Positions 35,562 to 44,491 are shown, counted from the first letter of the stretch. The stretch: DNA of 64,000 nucleotides from Candidatus Lachnoclostridium stercoravium (GCA_019118365.1 DWZA01000004.1:37308-101307); one strand, 5' to 3'. Program-made: numbers and translations. Notes: generated by a model from the letters alone, not told the origin.

Positions 35562-36630
35562 TGACTCCTACCGCCTCCTCGTCTTCAGAAGCAGGTTTGT
35601 TCATGATCTGGATATTAAACGGATCCACCCGGATCCCTACCTGCTGTCCTACCGGGCACATGCCGGTGCTGTGTACAAGCCACTCAAAGCCGTCGGGAGT
35701 GGTGACTTCCATCTCATAGTGGACGCCCTTGAAGATCAGATGGGTACAGACTCCAGTCAGAGTCCCCTCCTCCGGACGGACCAGTTCCACGTCTTCCGGA
35801 CGGATGACCACATCTACCGGAGTGTTGTTGCCAAAGCCTTTGTCCACGCAGGCAAAGCGGGCACCGAAGATCTCTACCAGCTCATCCTGGATCATAATGC
35901 CGGGAACGATGTTGCTCTCGCCGATAAAGTCGGCTACAAAGGCGTTTTCCGGCTCGTTGTAGATCTGCTCCGGCGTTCCCATCTGCTGGATATAGCCCTG
36001 GTTCATTACTACGATGGTATCGGACATGGTCAGGGCCTCTTCCTGGTCGTGGGTAACATAGATAAAAGTGATGCCAAGTTCATTTTTCAGACGGATCAGC
36101 TCATACTGCATGTCCTGCCTCAGCTTCAGATCCAGCGCGCCTAAAGGCTCGTCTAAAAGGAGAAGCCGGGGTTCGTTGACGATGGCTCTGGCTATGGCGA
36201 TACGCTGCTGCTGGCCGCCGCTCAGCGAAGTGACAGAGCGGTTTTCATATCCGTCCAGGTTTACCAGCTTCAGAGCGTACCGGATCTTGTCGTCAATGTA
36301 AGTTTTGGGCTTGTTTTTGATCTTCAGCCCGAAAGCGATATTTTCCGCGATGGTCATATGGGTAAAAAGAGCATATTTCTGGAAAACGGTGTTCAGCTGG
36401 CGCTTATTCGGCGGCAGGCTGGTGATGTCCTGGCCGTCAAAGACCACGCGGCCCTTATCCGGCTTCTCAAATCCGCCGATGATCCGGAGCGTGGTAGTCT
36501 TGCCGCAGCCGCTGGGGCCAAGAAGAGTGACAAAGGTATTTTCCTTTACAGAAAGGTTCAGTTCATCCAGAACGGCGGTGCCGTCGTAGCTTTTCGATAT
36601 ATCGACCAGGTCGATCAGGGGCTGTTCCAT
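35554..36630 (-). CDS. potA: spermidine/putrescine ABC transporter ATP-binding protein (PotA)
   Basis: 358 residues. Walker [15 protein letters not shown]-loop [10 protein letters not shown], signature [15 protein letters not shown], Walker [13 protein letters not shown] and switch [12 protein letters not shown] are all intact. The C-terminal 110 residues form the TOBE regulatory domain ([10 protein letters not shown]). It energises uptake of polyamines (or a related cation) through PotB and the PotC-PotD fusion. It is the first gene of the operon; the repeat at 36692 lies just upstream. Confidence 0.93.
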   Translation of the reverse strand: MEQPLIDLVDISKSYDGTAVLDELNLSVKENTFVTLLGPSGCGKTTTLRIIGGFEKPDKGRVVFDGQDITSLPPNKRQLNTVFQKYALFTHMTIAENIAFGLKIKNKPKTYIDDKIRYALKLVNLDGYENRSVTSLSGGQQQRIAIARAIVNEPRLLLLDEPLGALDLKLRQDMQYELIRLKNELGITFIYVTHDQEEALTMSDTIVVMNQGYIQQMGTPEQIYNEPENAFVADFIGESNIVPGIMIQDELVEIFGARFACVDKGFGNNTPVDVVIRPEDVELVRPEEGTLTGVCTHLIFKGVHYEMEVTTPDGFEWLVHSTGMCPVGQQVGIRVDPFNIQIMNKPASEDEEAVGVNE

Positions 36631-36691
36631 GCCTATTCCTCCTGCGCATCATCTGTAAGATTAAAATGCCCGGTTTCGGGCGGGATTATCA

Positions 36692-36853
36692 TAACGGTTC
36701 AGCCGTGTAGCTTCCCTCCGGCACATTCTGTGCCGGAGGGAAGCCCTGGATGCTATCCCTATGCCAGGATATGCCATAAGGCGCTTATGTAAGCAAGCTT
36801 ACGACGCTTTTATGGCATATCCTGGCGCACGGCTAAACTAATACGAACAGTTA
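36692..36853. repeat. dispersed palindromic repeat (family member 2)
   Basis: Starts TAACGGTTCAGCCGTG and ends CACGGCTAAAC...CGAACAGTTA. Two internal palindromes: GCTTCCCTCCGGCACA / TGTGCCGGAGGGAAGC, and TGCCAGGATATGCCATAA / TTATGGCATATCCTGGC with an AAGCTTAC-type centre. Read on the complement it has the same layout as the copy at 43099. With the promoters on both sides it fills the 340-base gap between potA and the lactonase gene. Confidence 0.8.
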
Positions 36854-36972
36854 CCATTGTGATAGAAAAAACTTCTGCTGTCAATAGATTTTTCAGAGGT
36901 TTTGTGGTATGATAATCAGGACAGACGCTACGGCTGAACGAGTAAAAAATTTTACAGGAGGACATGAGTGGT

Positions 36973-38028
36973 ATGAGTGGCAAATATATGGCATATGTAG
37001 GTTCCTATACCTACACTGGAAAGGCCAAGGGAATCACAGTCTATGATATCGACGTGGAAAAGGGAGTATTTATCCCCCGCTATGAAGAAGAAGTGAACAA
37101 TTCTTCTTATCTTGTCGCCTCCAGCGATACGAAAACCCTGTATTCCATCGCAGATGAAGGCGTTGTGGCGTTCCGGATCTATGAAAACGGAGGTATTACC
37201 AAGCTGAATACCGCTAGTATCAAAGGTATGCGAGGCTGCCATCTGTCTACGGACAAGGACGATAAATACCTGTTTGTTTCCGGTTATCACGACGGGAAAG
37301 CCACAGTGATGAGGCTGAATCCTGACGGCAGCATTGGAGATATTGTAGACGGCGTGTTCCATAAAGGCTTAGGGAGCGTTGCGGAAAGAAATTTCCGTCC
37401 TCATGTCAGCTGTACCAGAAGGACTCCTGATGGAAAATATGTAATGGTAGTAGATTCCGGGATCGACCAGGTGAAGATCTACCGTTTCAGCGAGAACGAC
37501 GAAAGGCTGGTGCTGGTGGATGCGATCCGCTGCGAGAGAGAATCGTCTCCAAAGTGCTTCCGCTTCAGCTCAGACGGTAAGTTCATTTATCTGCTTTATG
37601 AATTGAAAAATGTGATCGATGTCTTTACATACGAAACAGGCAAGAGAAATCCAAAGATCGAAAAGATCCAGACGATCCCTACTACAGGGCCGAATCGCTT
37701 AAGCCAGCTGACGGCCGCCTGCTCCATGAGATTTTCTTCAGACGAAAGATATCTTTTCTGCGGAAGCGCGGGAGACAACTGCGTAAGCGTTTATAAGAGA
37801 GATGTGGAGACGGGGCTGCTGGAGATGATCTGCTGTCTGCCGATCAGCGGAGATTATCCGAAGGATCTGGCCATCTTCCCGGACGACCAGCATATTGCCT
37901 GTATAAACCATGAGAGCGGAAGCATCACATTTTTCCATGTAGATTATGAAAAGGGACTGCTCGTTATGAGCGGGAGATCGATCCGTGTCAGCGAACCGAA
38001 CAGCTGCGTGATCGTAAAGGTGAACTAA
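36973..38028 (+). CDS. lactonase family protein (6-phosphogluconolactonase-like beta-propeller)
   Basis: 351 residues, the Pgl/YbhE-type seven-bladed beta-propeller. Typical pieces are YVGSYTYTGKAKGITVYDID at the start, YLFVSGYHDG, the conserved RNFRPHVSCTRRTPDGKYV and MRFSSDERYLFCGSAGDNCV. It would hydrolyse 6-phosphogluconolactone or another sugar lactone in the cytosol. AGGAGG is 11 bases before the ATG at 36973; an ATG at 36964 is only two bases away from the site. It is possibly co-transcribed with aroC, which starts four bases later. Confidence 0.88.
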   Translation: MSGKYMAYVGSYTYTGKAKGITVYDIDVEKGVFIPRYEEEVNNSSYLVASSDTKTLYSIADEGVVAFRIYENGGITKLNTASIKGMRGCHLSTDKDDKYLFVSGYHDGKATVMRLNPDGSIGDIVDGVFHKGLGSVAERNFRPHVSCTRRTPDGKYVMVVDSGIDQVKIYRFSENDERLVLVDAIRCERESSPKCFRFSSDGKFIYLLYELKNVIDVFTYETGKRNPKIEKIQTIPTTGPNRLSQLTAACSMRFSSDERYLFCGSAGDNCVSVYKRDVETGLLEMICCLPISGDYPKDLAIFPDDQHIACINHESGSITFFHVDYEKGLLVMSGRSIRVSEPNSCVIVKVN

Positions 38029-38031
38029 TTT

Positions 38032-39138
38032 ATGGCGGGGTCATCATTTGGAAGGATCTTCCAGGTCACTACATGGGGGGAATCTCATGGAAAGGGGCTT
38101 GGAGCTGTGATAGACGGCTGTCCGGCGGGTATCCCTCTGTGCGAAGAAGATATCCAGCGCTTTCTGGACAGGAGAAAGCCGGGACAGAGCCGGTTTACCA
38201 CTGCAAGGCGGGAGGGCGACCAGGCGGTCATTCTGTCGGGCATATTTGAAGGAAAGACGACGGGGACGCCGATCTCCATACTGGTGGAAAATACGGACCA
38301 GCGTTCCCATGATTACAGCGCGATCAAAGATATCTACCGCCCCGGCCACGCGGACTATACCTTTGATCAGAAGTACGGCTTTCGGGATTACAGAGGCGGC
38401 GGCCGTTCCTCCGGGAGGGAGACGACCGGACGGGTAGCGGCGGGAGCTGTCGCGGTAAAATTTTTAGAAGAGCTTGGCGTTCATGTGGACGCTTATACCA
38501 GGTCCATAGGACCGATAGAGATCGACGCAGGCCGTTTTGATCTGAGCAGAAGAGATGAAAACCGTCTTTATATGCCGGATCCGGAGGCGGCAAAAGAAGC
38601 GGAAGCCTTTCTGGAAAGCCGCATGGCGGAAAAGGATTCGACCGGAGGCGTTGTGGAATGCGTGATCCGGGGGCTTCCGGCAGGGATCGGGGAGCCGGTC
38701 TTTGAAAAACTAGATGCGTGCCTGGCCAAGGCAGTAATGTCTATCGGAGCAGTAAAGGGCTTTGAAATTGGGGACGGTTTTGCAGTATCCAGGGCCAGAG
38801 GCTCTGAGAACAACGATGAGTTCTGCCTGGACAGCCAGGGGAATATCAAAAAGAAGACGAACCATGCCGGGGGGATCCTGGGAGGGATCAGCGACGGAAG
38901 CGATATTACTTTCCGGGCGGCGTTTAAGCCGACCCCGTCCATCGCGACCCCGCAGAGGACAGTGACCAGAGACGGGGAAGAGAGGGAGATCGTGATCAAA
39001 GGACGCCATGACCCGATCATCGTCCCCAGGGCGGTCGTTGTAGTAGAGGCTATGGCGGCGCTGACTGCGGCGGATCTTCTTCTGGTATCTCTGTCATCCA
39101 GGATAGACAATATAAAAGCATTTATGAAAAGATCATAA
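38032..39138 (+). CDS. aroC: chorismate synthase
   Basis: 368 residues, normal length. It converts EPSP to chorismate with reduced FMN, the last step of the common aromatic pathway. Signatures are GESHGKGLGAVIDGCPAG, YRPGHADYTFDQKYGFRDYR, GGGRSSGRETTGRVAAGA and near the end KGRHDPIIVPRAVVVVEAM. No other aromatic genes are adjacent; the kinase homologue at 3127 is distant and atypical. Confidence 0.97.
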   Translation: MAGSSFGRIFQVTTWGESHGKGLGAVIDGCPAGIPLCEEDIQRFLDRRKPGQSRFTTARREGDQAVILSGIFEGKTTGTPISILVENTDQRSHDYSAIKDIYRPGHADYTFDQKYGFRDYRGGGRSSGRETTGRVAAGAVAVKFLEELGVHVDAYTRSIGPIEIDAGRFDLSRRDENRLYMPDPEAAKEAEAFLESRMAEKDSTGGVVECVIRGLPAGIGEPVFEKLDACLAKAVMSIGAVKGFEIGDGFAVSRARGSENNDEFCLDSQGNIKKKTNHAGGILGGISDGSDITFRAAFKPTPSIATPQRTVTRDGEEREIVIKGRHDPIIVPRAVVVVEAMAALTAADLLLVSLSSRIDNIKAFMKRS

Positions 39139-39159
39139 GCAAGCAGGAGGAAGGTATTT

Positions 39160-39600
39160 ATGAAGATAGCAATCGGAAACGACCATTCAGCAGTGGAGAT
39201 GAAAAATGAGATCAAGGCATTTCTGGAGTCCAAGGGTTACGAGGTGATCGACGAAGGGACCAATACCACGGAGAGCTGCGACTATCCGATATATGGGGAA
39301 AAAGTAGGAAGAGCTGTAGTGGACGGAGAGGCGGATCTTGGCATCGCTATCTGCGGCACCGGCCTGGGGATCTCCCTGGCGGCGAATAAGGTAAAGGGCG
39401 TGCGCGCCTGCGTATGCAGCGAGCCGTATACAGCCAGGATGTCAAGACAGCATAACAACTGCAACGTGCTTTGCTTCGGCGCCAGAGTCATTGGCATTGA
39501 ACTGGCAAAGATGATCGTGGAAGAGTGGCTGAATACTCCGTTTGAGGGTGGAAGGCATCAGAGACGCGTCGACATGATCATGGACATTGAAAACAGATAA
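39160..39600 (+). CDS. rpiB: ribose-5-phosphate isomerase B (RpiB/LacAB family)
   Basis: 146 residues. Interconverts ribose 5-phosphate and ribulose 5-phosphate. The family signature IAIGNDHSAVEMKNEIK opens the protein. The catalytic Cys lies in ICGTGLGISLAANKVKGVRA, and the phosphate-contacting region has ARMSRQHNNCNVL. RpiB-like proteins can also act on allose or other aldose phosphates. It lies between aroC and a hydroxyacid dehydrogenase with short gaps and a strong AGGAGG site. Confidence 0.92.
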   Translation: MKIAIGNDHSAVEMKNEIKAFLESKGYEVIDEGTNTTESCDYPIYGEKVGRAVVDGEADLGIAICGTGLGISLAANKVKGVRACVCSEPYTARMSRQHNNCNVLCFGARVIGIELAKMIVEEWLNTPFEGGRHQRRVDMIMDIENR

Positions 39601-39605
39601 GGAAG

Positions 39606-40478
39606 ATGATTGGATTGAAAAAGATCGGTTTTATCGGAACCGGGATCATGGGAGAGCCCATGGCCAGGAATTTGATGAAGGCAGGTTATGAAGTGGCTGT
39701 GTACAACAGGACGAAAGCCAAGGCGGACCGCCTGCTGGAAGAAGGAGCTGAGTGGTGCGGTACGGTTAAGGAGTGCGCGGCTGGAAGGGATATGGTCATT
39801 ACGATCATTGGAAGCCCTAAGGATGTGGAAGAGGTTTATTTCGGACCGGAAGGAGTCCTGGAAAATGCGGCTCCAGGCACATATCTGGCGGATATGACGA
39901 CTACCAGCCCGAAGCTGGCCGTCCGTATTTATGAAGAGGCCCGGAAACGGGGCCTTCACGCCCTGGACGCTCCTGTGACGGGAGGCGACAGGGGAGCCAA
40001 AGACGGCACCCTTACTATTCTTGCAGGCGGAGATAAAGAAAGCTTTGATGCCTGCAGGCCTGTTTTTGAAAAGATGGGTAAGACCATCGTCTATGAAGGA
40101 AAAGCGGGCAACGGGCAGCATACGAAGATGTGCAATCAGATCGCGGTTGCCGGTACGCTGGCAGGGATCGCGGAGGCTATGGTATACGGGAAAAACGCGG
40201 GGCTGGACGTTTCTCTGATGATCGATACGATCTCTACAGGGGCGGCAGGCAGCGTTCAGATGAATATCCAGGCGCCGAAGATCCTGGCAGGAGATTACGG
40301 CCCAGGCTTTTTCATCAAACATTTTATCAAGGACATGGGGCTGGCGGACGAAGAGTCCAGAGCAGTCGGCGTGGACCTCAGAGTGCTGGAGACAGTACTG
40401 GATATGTATAAGGATCTGGCGGAGAAAGGCATGGAAGAAGAAGGGATGCAGGCGCTGGTTAAATATTATAACTGGTAA
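39606..40478 (+). CDS. NAD(P)-dependent beta-hydroxyacid dehydrogenase (2-hydroxy-3-oxopropionate reductase-like)
   Basis: 290 residues. The N-terminal Rossmann motif is IGFIGTGIMGEPMARNLMKA. The substrate-binding DAPVTGGDRGAKDGTLTI and the catalytic Lys in GNGQHTKMCNQIAVAG match the 3-hydroxyisobutyrate/tartronate semialdehyde reductase family. The likely role is reduction of a small semialdehyde or oxidation of a beta-hydroxy acid. It begins five bases after rpiB, so the two are probably co-expressed, in keeping with sugar-acid metabolism elsewhere in the window. Confidence 0.9.
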   Translation: MIGLKKIGFIGTGIMGEPMARNLMKAGYEVAVYNRTKAKADRLLEEGAEWCGTVKECAAGRDMVITIIGSPKDVEEVYFGPEGVLENAAPGTYLADMTTTSPKLAVRIYEEARKRGLHALDAPVTGGDRGAKDGTLTILAGGDKESFDACRPVFEKMGKTIVYEGKAGNGQHTKMCNQIAVAGTLAGIAEAMVYGKNAGLDVSLMIDTISTGAAGSVQMNIQAPKILAGDYGPGFFIKHFIKDMGLADEESRAVGVDLRVLETVLDMYKDLAEKGMEEEGMQALVKYYNW

Positions 40479-40576
40479 CTGCTCAGCCGCGCCGGTATCG
40501 GCGCATCAGGACGGCTATTAACCGGAAATACCTGCCTGGCCGCCGGACGGGCAGATCAGTTAAGGAGGATGATTAT

Positions 40577-40999
40577 ATGTACGCAAAATTTACAGACGAC
40601 CTGATCACAGGAAATGAAATGATCGATGGACAGCACAAGGAACTGATCGAAAAGATCAACGGCCTGATGAGAGCCTGCGACGAGCGGGCGGATAAGGCAG
40701 GGGCAGTAAAGATGCTGAATTATCTTGCCGATTACACGGAGTATCATTTTAAAGAGGAAGAGGGCCTTCAGGAGTCGATCGGCTATCCGGGAATCGAAGA
40801 GCATAAAAAGAAACATGAAGAGCTGAAGCAGACTGTGAAAGAACTTCACGATATGCTGGAGGAAGAGGAAGGGCCATCCGACGCTTTTGTAGCTAAAGTA
40901 AACGAGAAAGTAACAGAATGGCTGTATTATCATATCAAGACCTTTGACCGCTCTGTTGCCGAGTACAAATTCATGAGAGGCAATGTTGAAAGGATCTGA
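40577..40999 (+). CDS. bacteriohemerythrin
   Basis: 140 residues. The di-iron ligands of hemerythrin are spaced as expected: His in MIDGQHKELIEKIN, HFKEEEG (His and Glu), GIEEHKKKHEEL (two His) and a late YYHIKTFD. It binds oxygen reversibly and, in anaerobes, may sense or scavenge it. The gene has AAGGAGG before the start and a terminator after it, so it is likely a single transcript. Confidence 0.93.
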   Translation: MYAKFTDDLITGNEMIDGQHKELIEKINGLMRACDERADKAGAVKMLNYLADYTEYHFKEEEGLQESIGYPGIEEHKKKHEELKQTVKELHDMLEEEEGPSDAFVAKVNEKVTEWLYYHIKTFDRSVAEYKFMRGNVERI

Positions 41000-41023
41000 T
41001 CGTAGGAACCTATAAGAAAAAAG

Positions 41024-41063
41024 AAAGGGGAGCTATTGCTGCTGAAGCGGTAGTTCCTTTTTT
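41024..41063 (+). terminator. terminator of the hemerythrin gene
   Basis: AAAGGGGAGCTA and TAGTTCCTTT form a stem with a GCTGCTGAAGC-containing loop, ended by a run of T. Confidence 0.65.
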
Positions 41064-41070
41064 GTGCGAT

Positions 41071-41122
41071 AAGCCTGGCATACTTGTAACGCTCTTTATC
41101 ATATATCCTGGCGCACGGCTGA
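41071..41122. repeat. dispersed palindromic repeat, partial (family member 3)
   Basis: The stretch CTTGTAACGCTCTTTATC followed by ATATATCCTGGCGCACGGCT is the complement of the repeat core at 43261. It ends CACGGCTGAA, the family terminus. Only one half is present. Confidence 0.7.
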
Positions 41123-41132
41123 ATCATCGTCA

Positions 41133-41165
41133 ATTGTTAACTGAAAATAAATATTAGTAGACAAT
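41133..41165. promoter_or_regulatory. BirA operator upstream of bioY
   Basis: ATTGTTAAC, a 15-base spacer, then GTAGACAAT. This is the inverted repeat with the characteristic 14-15-base spacer used by the biotin repressor-ligase BirA. The right half overlaps the -35 box of the bioY promoter, so biotin-bound BirA would block transcription. Confidence 0.75.
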
Positions 41166-41186
41166 CGAAATGTGTCATGATATAGT
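41158..41186 (+). promoter_or_regulatory. promoter of bioY
   Basis: TAGACA, 17-base spacer, TATAGT. The overlap with the BirA site supports both calls. Confidence 0.65.
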
Positions 41187-41277
41187 ATCTTCAGAACTGC
41201 CGGGCCCCAAGCCCGAATTGCAAATGCTTTCGGTGATCACGTATGCGGTCGGCTTTCATATATGGAGGAAGGATTTT

Positions 41278-41841
41278 ATGATATCTACAGCAAAAAATTC
41301 CAGCTTTACAAAAACAAGGGATATGGGATATATTGCGGTGTTTGCCGTATTGATCGCCATATGCTCCTGGATCTCGATCCCAACGGTCGTGCCCTTTACT
41401 CTTCAGACATTCGGCGTTTTTCTTGCCGTAGGCGTGCTTGGCGGAAGGCGGGGAACGATGGCGGTACTGATTTACATCCTGCTTGGCTGCGTAGGGATTC
41501 CGGTATTTGCAGGATTTTCCGGCGGGATCGGCATACTGGCGGGGCAGACAGGCGGTTATATCGCCGGTTTCCTGTTTTCAGCTCTTGTGATGTGGGGAAT
41601 AGAACGGATCTTTGGGAGCGGAAAGTGGATCCTGCCAGTGTCTATGATCCTTGGACTGCTGGTCTGCTATGCAGTAGGTACTGCCTGGTTTATGGCGGTA
41701 TACGGGGCGAATACCGGCGCAGTGGGGTTGGGAACGGTTCTTGGATGGTGCGTGATCCCCTTTATCATTCCAGACCTGGCCAAGATCGCGCTGGCGTGCA
41801 TTATGACCTGGAGACTGACGCCGGTATTAAAGAATCTGTGA
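41278..41841 (+). CDS. bioY: biotin transporter BioY (ECF substrate-binding component)
   Basis: 187 residues with six membrane segments. BioY features are WISIPTVVPFTLQTFGVFLA, GRRGTMAVLIYILLGCVGIP, and GGIGILAGQTGGYIAGF. It binds biotin in the membrane and works alone or with the shared ECF energising module. No ECF ATPases or biotin-synthesis genes are nearby. The start at 41278 follows GGAGGAAGG; an open frame from 41170 would include the promoter and is rejected. The BirA operator at 41133 supports biotin as substrate. Confidence 0.95.
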   Translation: MISTAKNSSFTKTRDMGYIAVFAVLIAICSWISIPTVVPFTLQTFGVFLAVGVLGGRRGTMAVLIYILLGCVGIPVFAGFSGGIGILAGQTGGYIAGFLFSALVMWGIERIFGSGKWILPVSMILGLLVCYAVGTAWFMAVYGANTGAVGLGTVLGWCVIPFIIPDLAKIALACIMTWRLTPVLKNL

Positions 41842-41860
41842 TGGCGAAAGGACAGAAAAT

Positions 41861-42283
41861 ATGAATAAGGAACAGGATAGAAAAACAGCGCGGTTATATC
41901 CGATCCGTCCCCATCATGGCCTCTGCCTTCAGTTCTTTGAAGGAAAAGGGTACAGCGGAGGGTTTACCGCCCATATGGATAAGATAAAAAAGACCCTGGA
42001 AAGTCAGGAAGAGACAGAGGTATTCCTGACAGTGGCCGCAGATACGATCTGCGAATGTTGCCCAAACCGGAAGGGAAAAGATTGTATCCAGGATGAAAAA
42101 GTAGACATGTATGACAGGAAAGTGCTGGAAGCCTGCGGCGTGCAGGGAGAGACGAGCCTTCCCTGGAAAGAATTTGCCGAACTGGTACGGCAGAAGATCA
42201 TCCTGACAGGCAGAAGGGCGGATATCTGTCCGGACTGCCAGTGGAAAGAGATCTGCGAGAAAAAAGAAAAAGAACTGTTATAA
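41861..42283 (+). CDS. DUF1284 domain protein
   Basis: 140 residues. The signature RPHHGLCLQFFEGKGYS near residue 13 and several paired cysteines (CECCPNRKGKDC, CPDCQWKEIC) match the DUF1284 family, probably binding a metal or iron-sulfur cluster. Function unknown. It follows bioY by 20 bases and probably shares its transcript; whether it has anything to do with biotin is unclear. A strong terminator follows. Confidence 0.85.
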   Translation: MNKEQDRKTARLYPIRPHHGLCLQFFEGKGYSGGFTAHMDKIKKTLESQEETEVFLTVAADTICECCPNRKGKDCIQDEKVDMYDRKVLEACGVQGETSLPWKEFAELVRQKIILTGRRADICPDCQWKEICEKKEKELL

Positions 42284-42285
42284 AA

Positions 42286-42336
42286 AATCCCCATAGAAGC
42301 GGGCGGCCTTTATAGGCGCCGGCTTCTATGGGGATT
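42286..42336. terminator. strong terminator between convergent genes
   Basis: AATCCCCATAGAAGC and its exact 15-base complement GCTTCTATGGGGATT around a 21-base loop that itself has a short inverted repeat (GGCGGCC/GGCGCC-like). The A-run on the left serves the leftward lepB transcript. Confidence 0.8.
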
Positions 42337-42388
42337 TGCGCGTATCAGGCGAGCGGACGGGAAGCGGGCTCCTTATCCGTTCAGAGGA

Positions 42389-42982
42389 TCAGTCGATCAG
42401 GCGGAATTTCGGGAAATAGCTGAACAATACCTTCGCTGTGATCTCATCGCGGGTCACATAGTGGTTCTGCCACCTCCTGGCGTCAGAAGAGTAATTCCGG
42501 TTGTCGCCCATCATAAAATAAGAATCCTCAGGTACTTCAAAGTGGAGAGGAACAGGTTCCGGATCCATAGGCTCATTCAGGTACGGTTCGTCTAAAGGTG
42601 TGTCAGAGCCGTTTAAATACACATTAGAACCGATGATATCGATCGTATCTCCAGGAAGTCCGATGATCCGTTTTACATAATAGATCGTCTCCCCTTCCGG
42701 TGCATCCGGCCATTCGAAGATCACCACGTCTCCCCGCTCCGGTTCAGAGAAAAGATAAGAAAGCCGGAAGCCGATGACCCGGTCGCCGGCCATGATCGTA
42801 GGTATCATGGAGCCGGTCGGAATGTTGCTGTTGGCGATGATAAAGGTAGTCAGCGCCCAGGCGATACAGGCCGCAGCCAGGATCACCTTTACCCAGCTTA
42901 TAAACTCCGCCATAAATGTAGTCTTTTCTGGTTTTTTATTTTCTTTATCGTTCAATTCCATTGATTTATTCTTATCAGCCAT
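42389..42982 (-). CDS. lepB: signal peptidase I
   Basis: 197 residues, single N-terminal membrane anchor (about residues 30-50). It cleaves signal peptides of secreted proteins outside the membrane. The catalytic Ser is in SNIPTGSMIPTI and the general-base Lys in IYYVKRIIGLPGD; the late GDNRNYSSDARRW is the conserved third box. Its typical Gram-positive size and topology make the call secure. It is transcribed alone, with the repeat cluster (43099-43337) behind its promoter. Confidence 0.96.
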   Translation of the reverse strand: MADKNKSMELNDKENKKPEKTTFMAEFISWVKVILAAACIAWALTTFIIANSNIPTGSMIPTIMAGDRVIGFRLSYLFSEPERGDVVIFEWPDAPEGETIYYVKRIIGLPGDTIDIIGSNVYLNGSDTPLDEPYLNEPMDPEPVPLHFEVPEDSYFMMGDNRNYSSDARRWQNHYVTRDEITAKVLFSYFPKFRLID

Positions 42983-43098
42983 AAAAATATCCCCTTATGT
43001 GTTCAGCGCCGAAAACGGCCCTTCTGTTACATTTTCCTAGTTTATATGAGAATGAAGAGAGATGCAAGGGGTTCAGAAAAAAGTAAGAAATAATTTAC

Positions 43099-43250
43099 CT
43101 CCAGTTCAGCCGTGCGCCAGGATATGACATAAAAGCGTTGTAAGCTTGCTTACAAAAGCGTCTTATGGAGTATCCTGGCATAGGGATGACATCCCCAGCT
43201 TCTTGTCAGCACATTCTGTGCTGGCAAGAAGCTAGCCGGCTGAACTGGAG
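43099..43250. repeat. dispersed palindromic repeat, complete copy (family member 4)
   Basis: 152 bases with a perfect 14-base terminal inverted repeat, CTCCAGTTCAGCCG / CGGCTGAACTGGAG. Internal palindrome 1 is GCGCCAGGATAT...AAGCTTGCTTAC...GTATCCTGGC; palindrome 2 is AGCTTCTTGTCAGCACA / TGTGCTGGCAAGAAGCT. This is the best-preserved copy and defines the family layout. It is followed 10 bases later by a second partial copy. Confidence 0.85.
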
Positions 43251-43260
43251 GAAGGAAGCG

Positions 43261-43337
43261 CGTGCGCCAGGATATACGATAAAGAGCGTTACAAGCTTGC
43301 TTACAAAAGCGTCTTATGGAGTATCCTGGCGTAGGGC
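43261..43337. repeat. dispersed palindromic repeat, partial tandem copy (family member 5)
   Basis: CGTGCGCCAGGATATACGAT onward repeats the first palindrome of the preceding copy with only a few differences, including identical AAGCTTGCTTACAAAAGCG. The second palindrome is missing. The open frame reaching back from the DUF3810 gene runs through it and is not taken as coding. Confidence 0.8.
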
Positions 43338-43414
43338 AAAAATTGCAGATGAAAAATGATGAAAACAAGAGTAAAATAGGGATTACAAAAGATTCCAAGG
43401 AAGGAGACGGCCAG

Positions 43415-44491
43415 TTGGACCAGAAAAGAACATGCCGCCGGGAACGGGCGTGCAGAAACAGGAATTTTGCGGCGGCAGGGCTGCTGCTCTTTCTCGCGGC
43501 GGCAGCTTTGCGGCAGGCGGCAGCGAACGTAAATGGTTTTGCCGATCTATATGGAGAACATATATATCCGCTTCTGGCCGGGACGATCGGAAGGGCTGCG
43601 GGGCTTGCTCTTTTTTCTGTTGCAGAACTTGGATTATACGGTTTGATCGCGGCTGGCATCGTATATGGGATAATATTCAGAAGGCAGCCGCTGCGGCTGA
43701 TCTCCAGGACCCTTTTCCTGCTGGGCCTGTTGTTTTTCTCTTATGTGACCTGCTGCGGGATCAACTATTACCGGACGCCGTTTTCAGAATATGCAGGAAT
43801 AGCGAGAGAAGAGGCCTCCCTTGAAGAGCTGAAGGGTCTGTGCCGGTATCTGACAGAACAGGTCAATCAATACGAAAGCTGCTCCGGAAAGAGACTGTCT
43901 CTGAACGAATATGGCGCAGAAGGGCGGGCGGCTATGAAAAAGCTTGGAGAGGAATACCCGGTTTTAAGCGGATTTTATCCGAGGCCAAAACCTCTTATGG
44001 TCTCCAGGATCCTGTCTGTGCAGCAGCTGTCCGGGATCTATTCTCCGTTTACTATTGAGGCGAATTACAACCGGGAAATGGCCGCTTATAATATCCCTCA
44101 TACTGTATGCCATGAGCTTTCCCATCTGAAGGGATTTATGAGGGAAGACGAAGCCAACTTCATCGGCTATCTGGCGTGCATTGGTTCTGACAGCCGGCAA
44201 TTCCGCTACAGCGGCTATCTGCTGGGGTGGATCTACGCGACAAACGCTCTGGCGGGAGAAGATCCGGAAAGCTATATGGAGCTTTACCGCCTGCTGGAGC
44301 CTGGGATCGTAAAAGATCTGGATGAGAATACCGCTTTCTGGAACCGGTTCGACGGAAAGGTGGCGGAAGCGGCTGACAGGGTCAACGACGCTTACCTGAA
44401 GATCAACGATCAGCAGGACGGAGTGAAAAGCTACGGCAGAGTAGTGGATCTTATGCTGGCGCATTACAGAGACCTGACAGAAAAAGCCTGA
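43415..44491 (+). CDS. DUF3810 family membrane metalloprotease
   Basis: 358 residues from a TTG start at 43415 that has AGGAG eight bases upstream; in-frame ATG codons at 43316 and 43349 lie in or beside repeat sequence without a good site. Three hydrophobic segments occupy roughly the first 130 residues. The zinc-protease motif is HELSH, inside PHTVCHELSHLKGF, with a later EDEANFIGYLAC that supplies the third ligand. DUF3810 proteins are found across Bacteroidota and Bacillota and their substrate is unknown. Confidence 0.82.
   Translation: MDQKRTCRRERACRNRNFAAAGLLLFLAAAALRQAAANVNGFADLYGEHIYPLLAGTIGRAAGLALFSVAELGLYGLIAAGIVYGIIFRRQPLRLISRTLFLLGLLFFSYVTCCGINYYRTPFSEYAGIAREEASLEELKGLCRYLTEQVNQYESCSGKRLSLNEYGAEGRAAMKKLGEEYPVLSGFYPRPKPLMVSRILSVQQLSGIYSPFTIEANYNREMAAYNIPHTVCHELSHLKGFMREDEANFIGYLACIGSDSRQFRYSGYLLGWIYATNALAGEDPESYMELYRLLEPGIVKDLDENTAFWNRFDGKVAEAADRVNDAYLKINDQQDGVKSYGRVVDLMLAHYRDLTEKA

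Noticed and set aside
40479..40570. Possible ninth copy of the dispersed repeat (CTCAGCCG...CCGGTATCGGCGC) before the hemerythrin gene
   Set aside because: Only a short stretch resembles the family end and the inner palindromes are absent, so it may be chance.
43316..43414. In-frame extension of the DUF3810 gene to an ATG at 43316
   Set aside because: The segment is mostly repeat sequence and lacks a binding site; TTG at 43415 has a good one.
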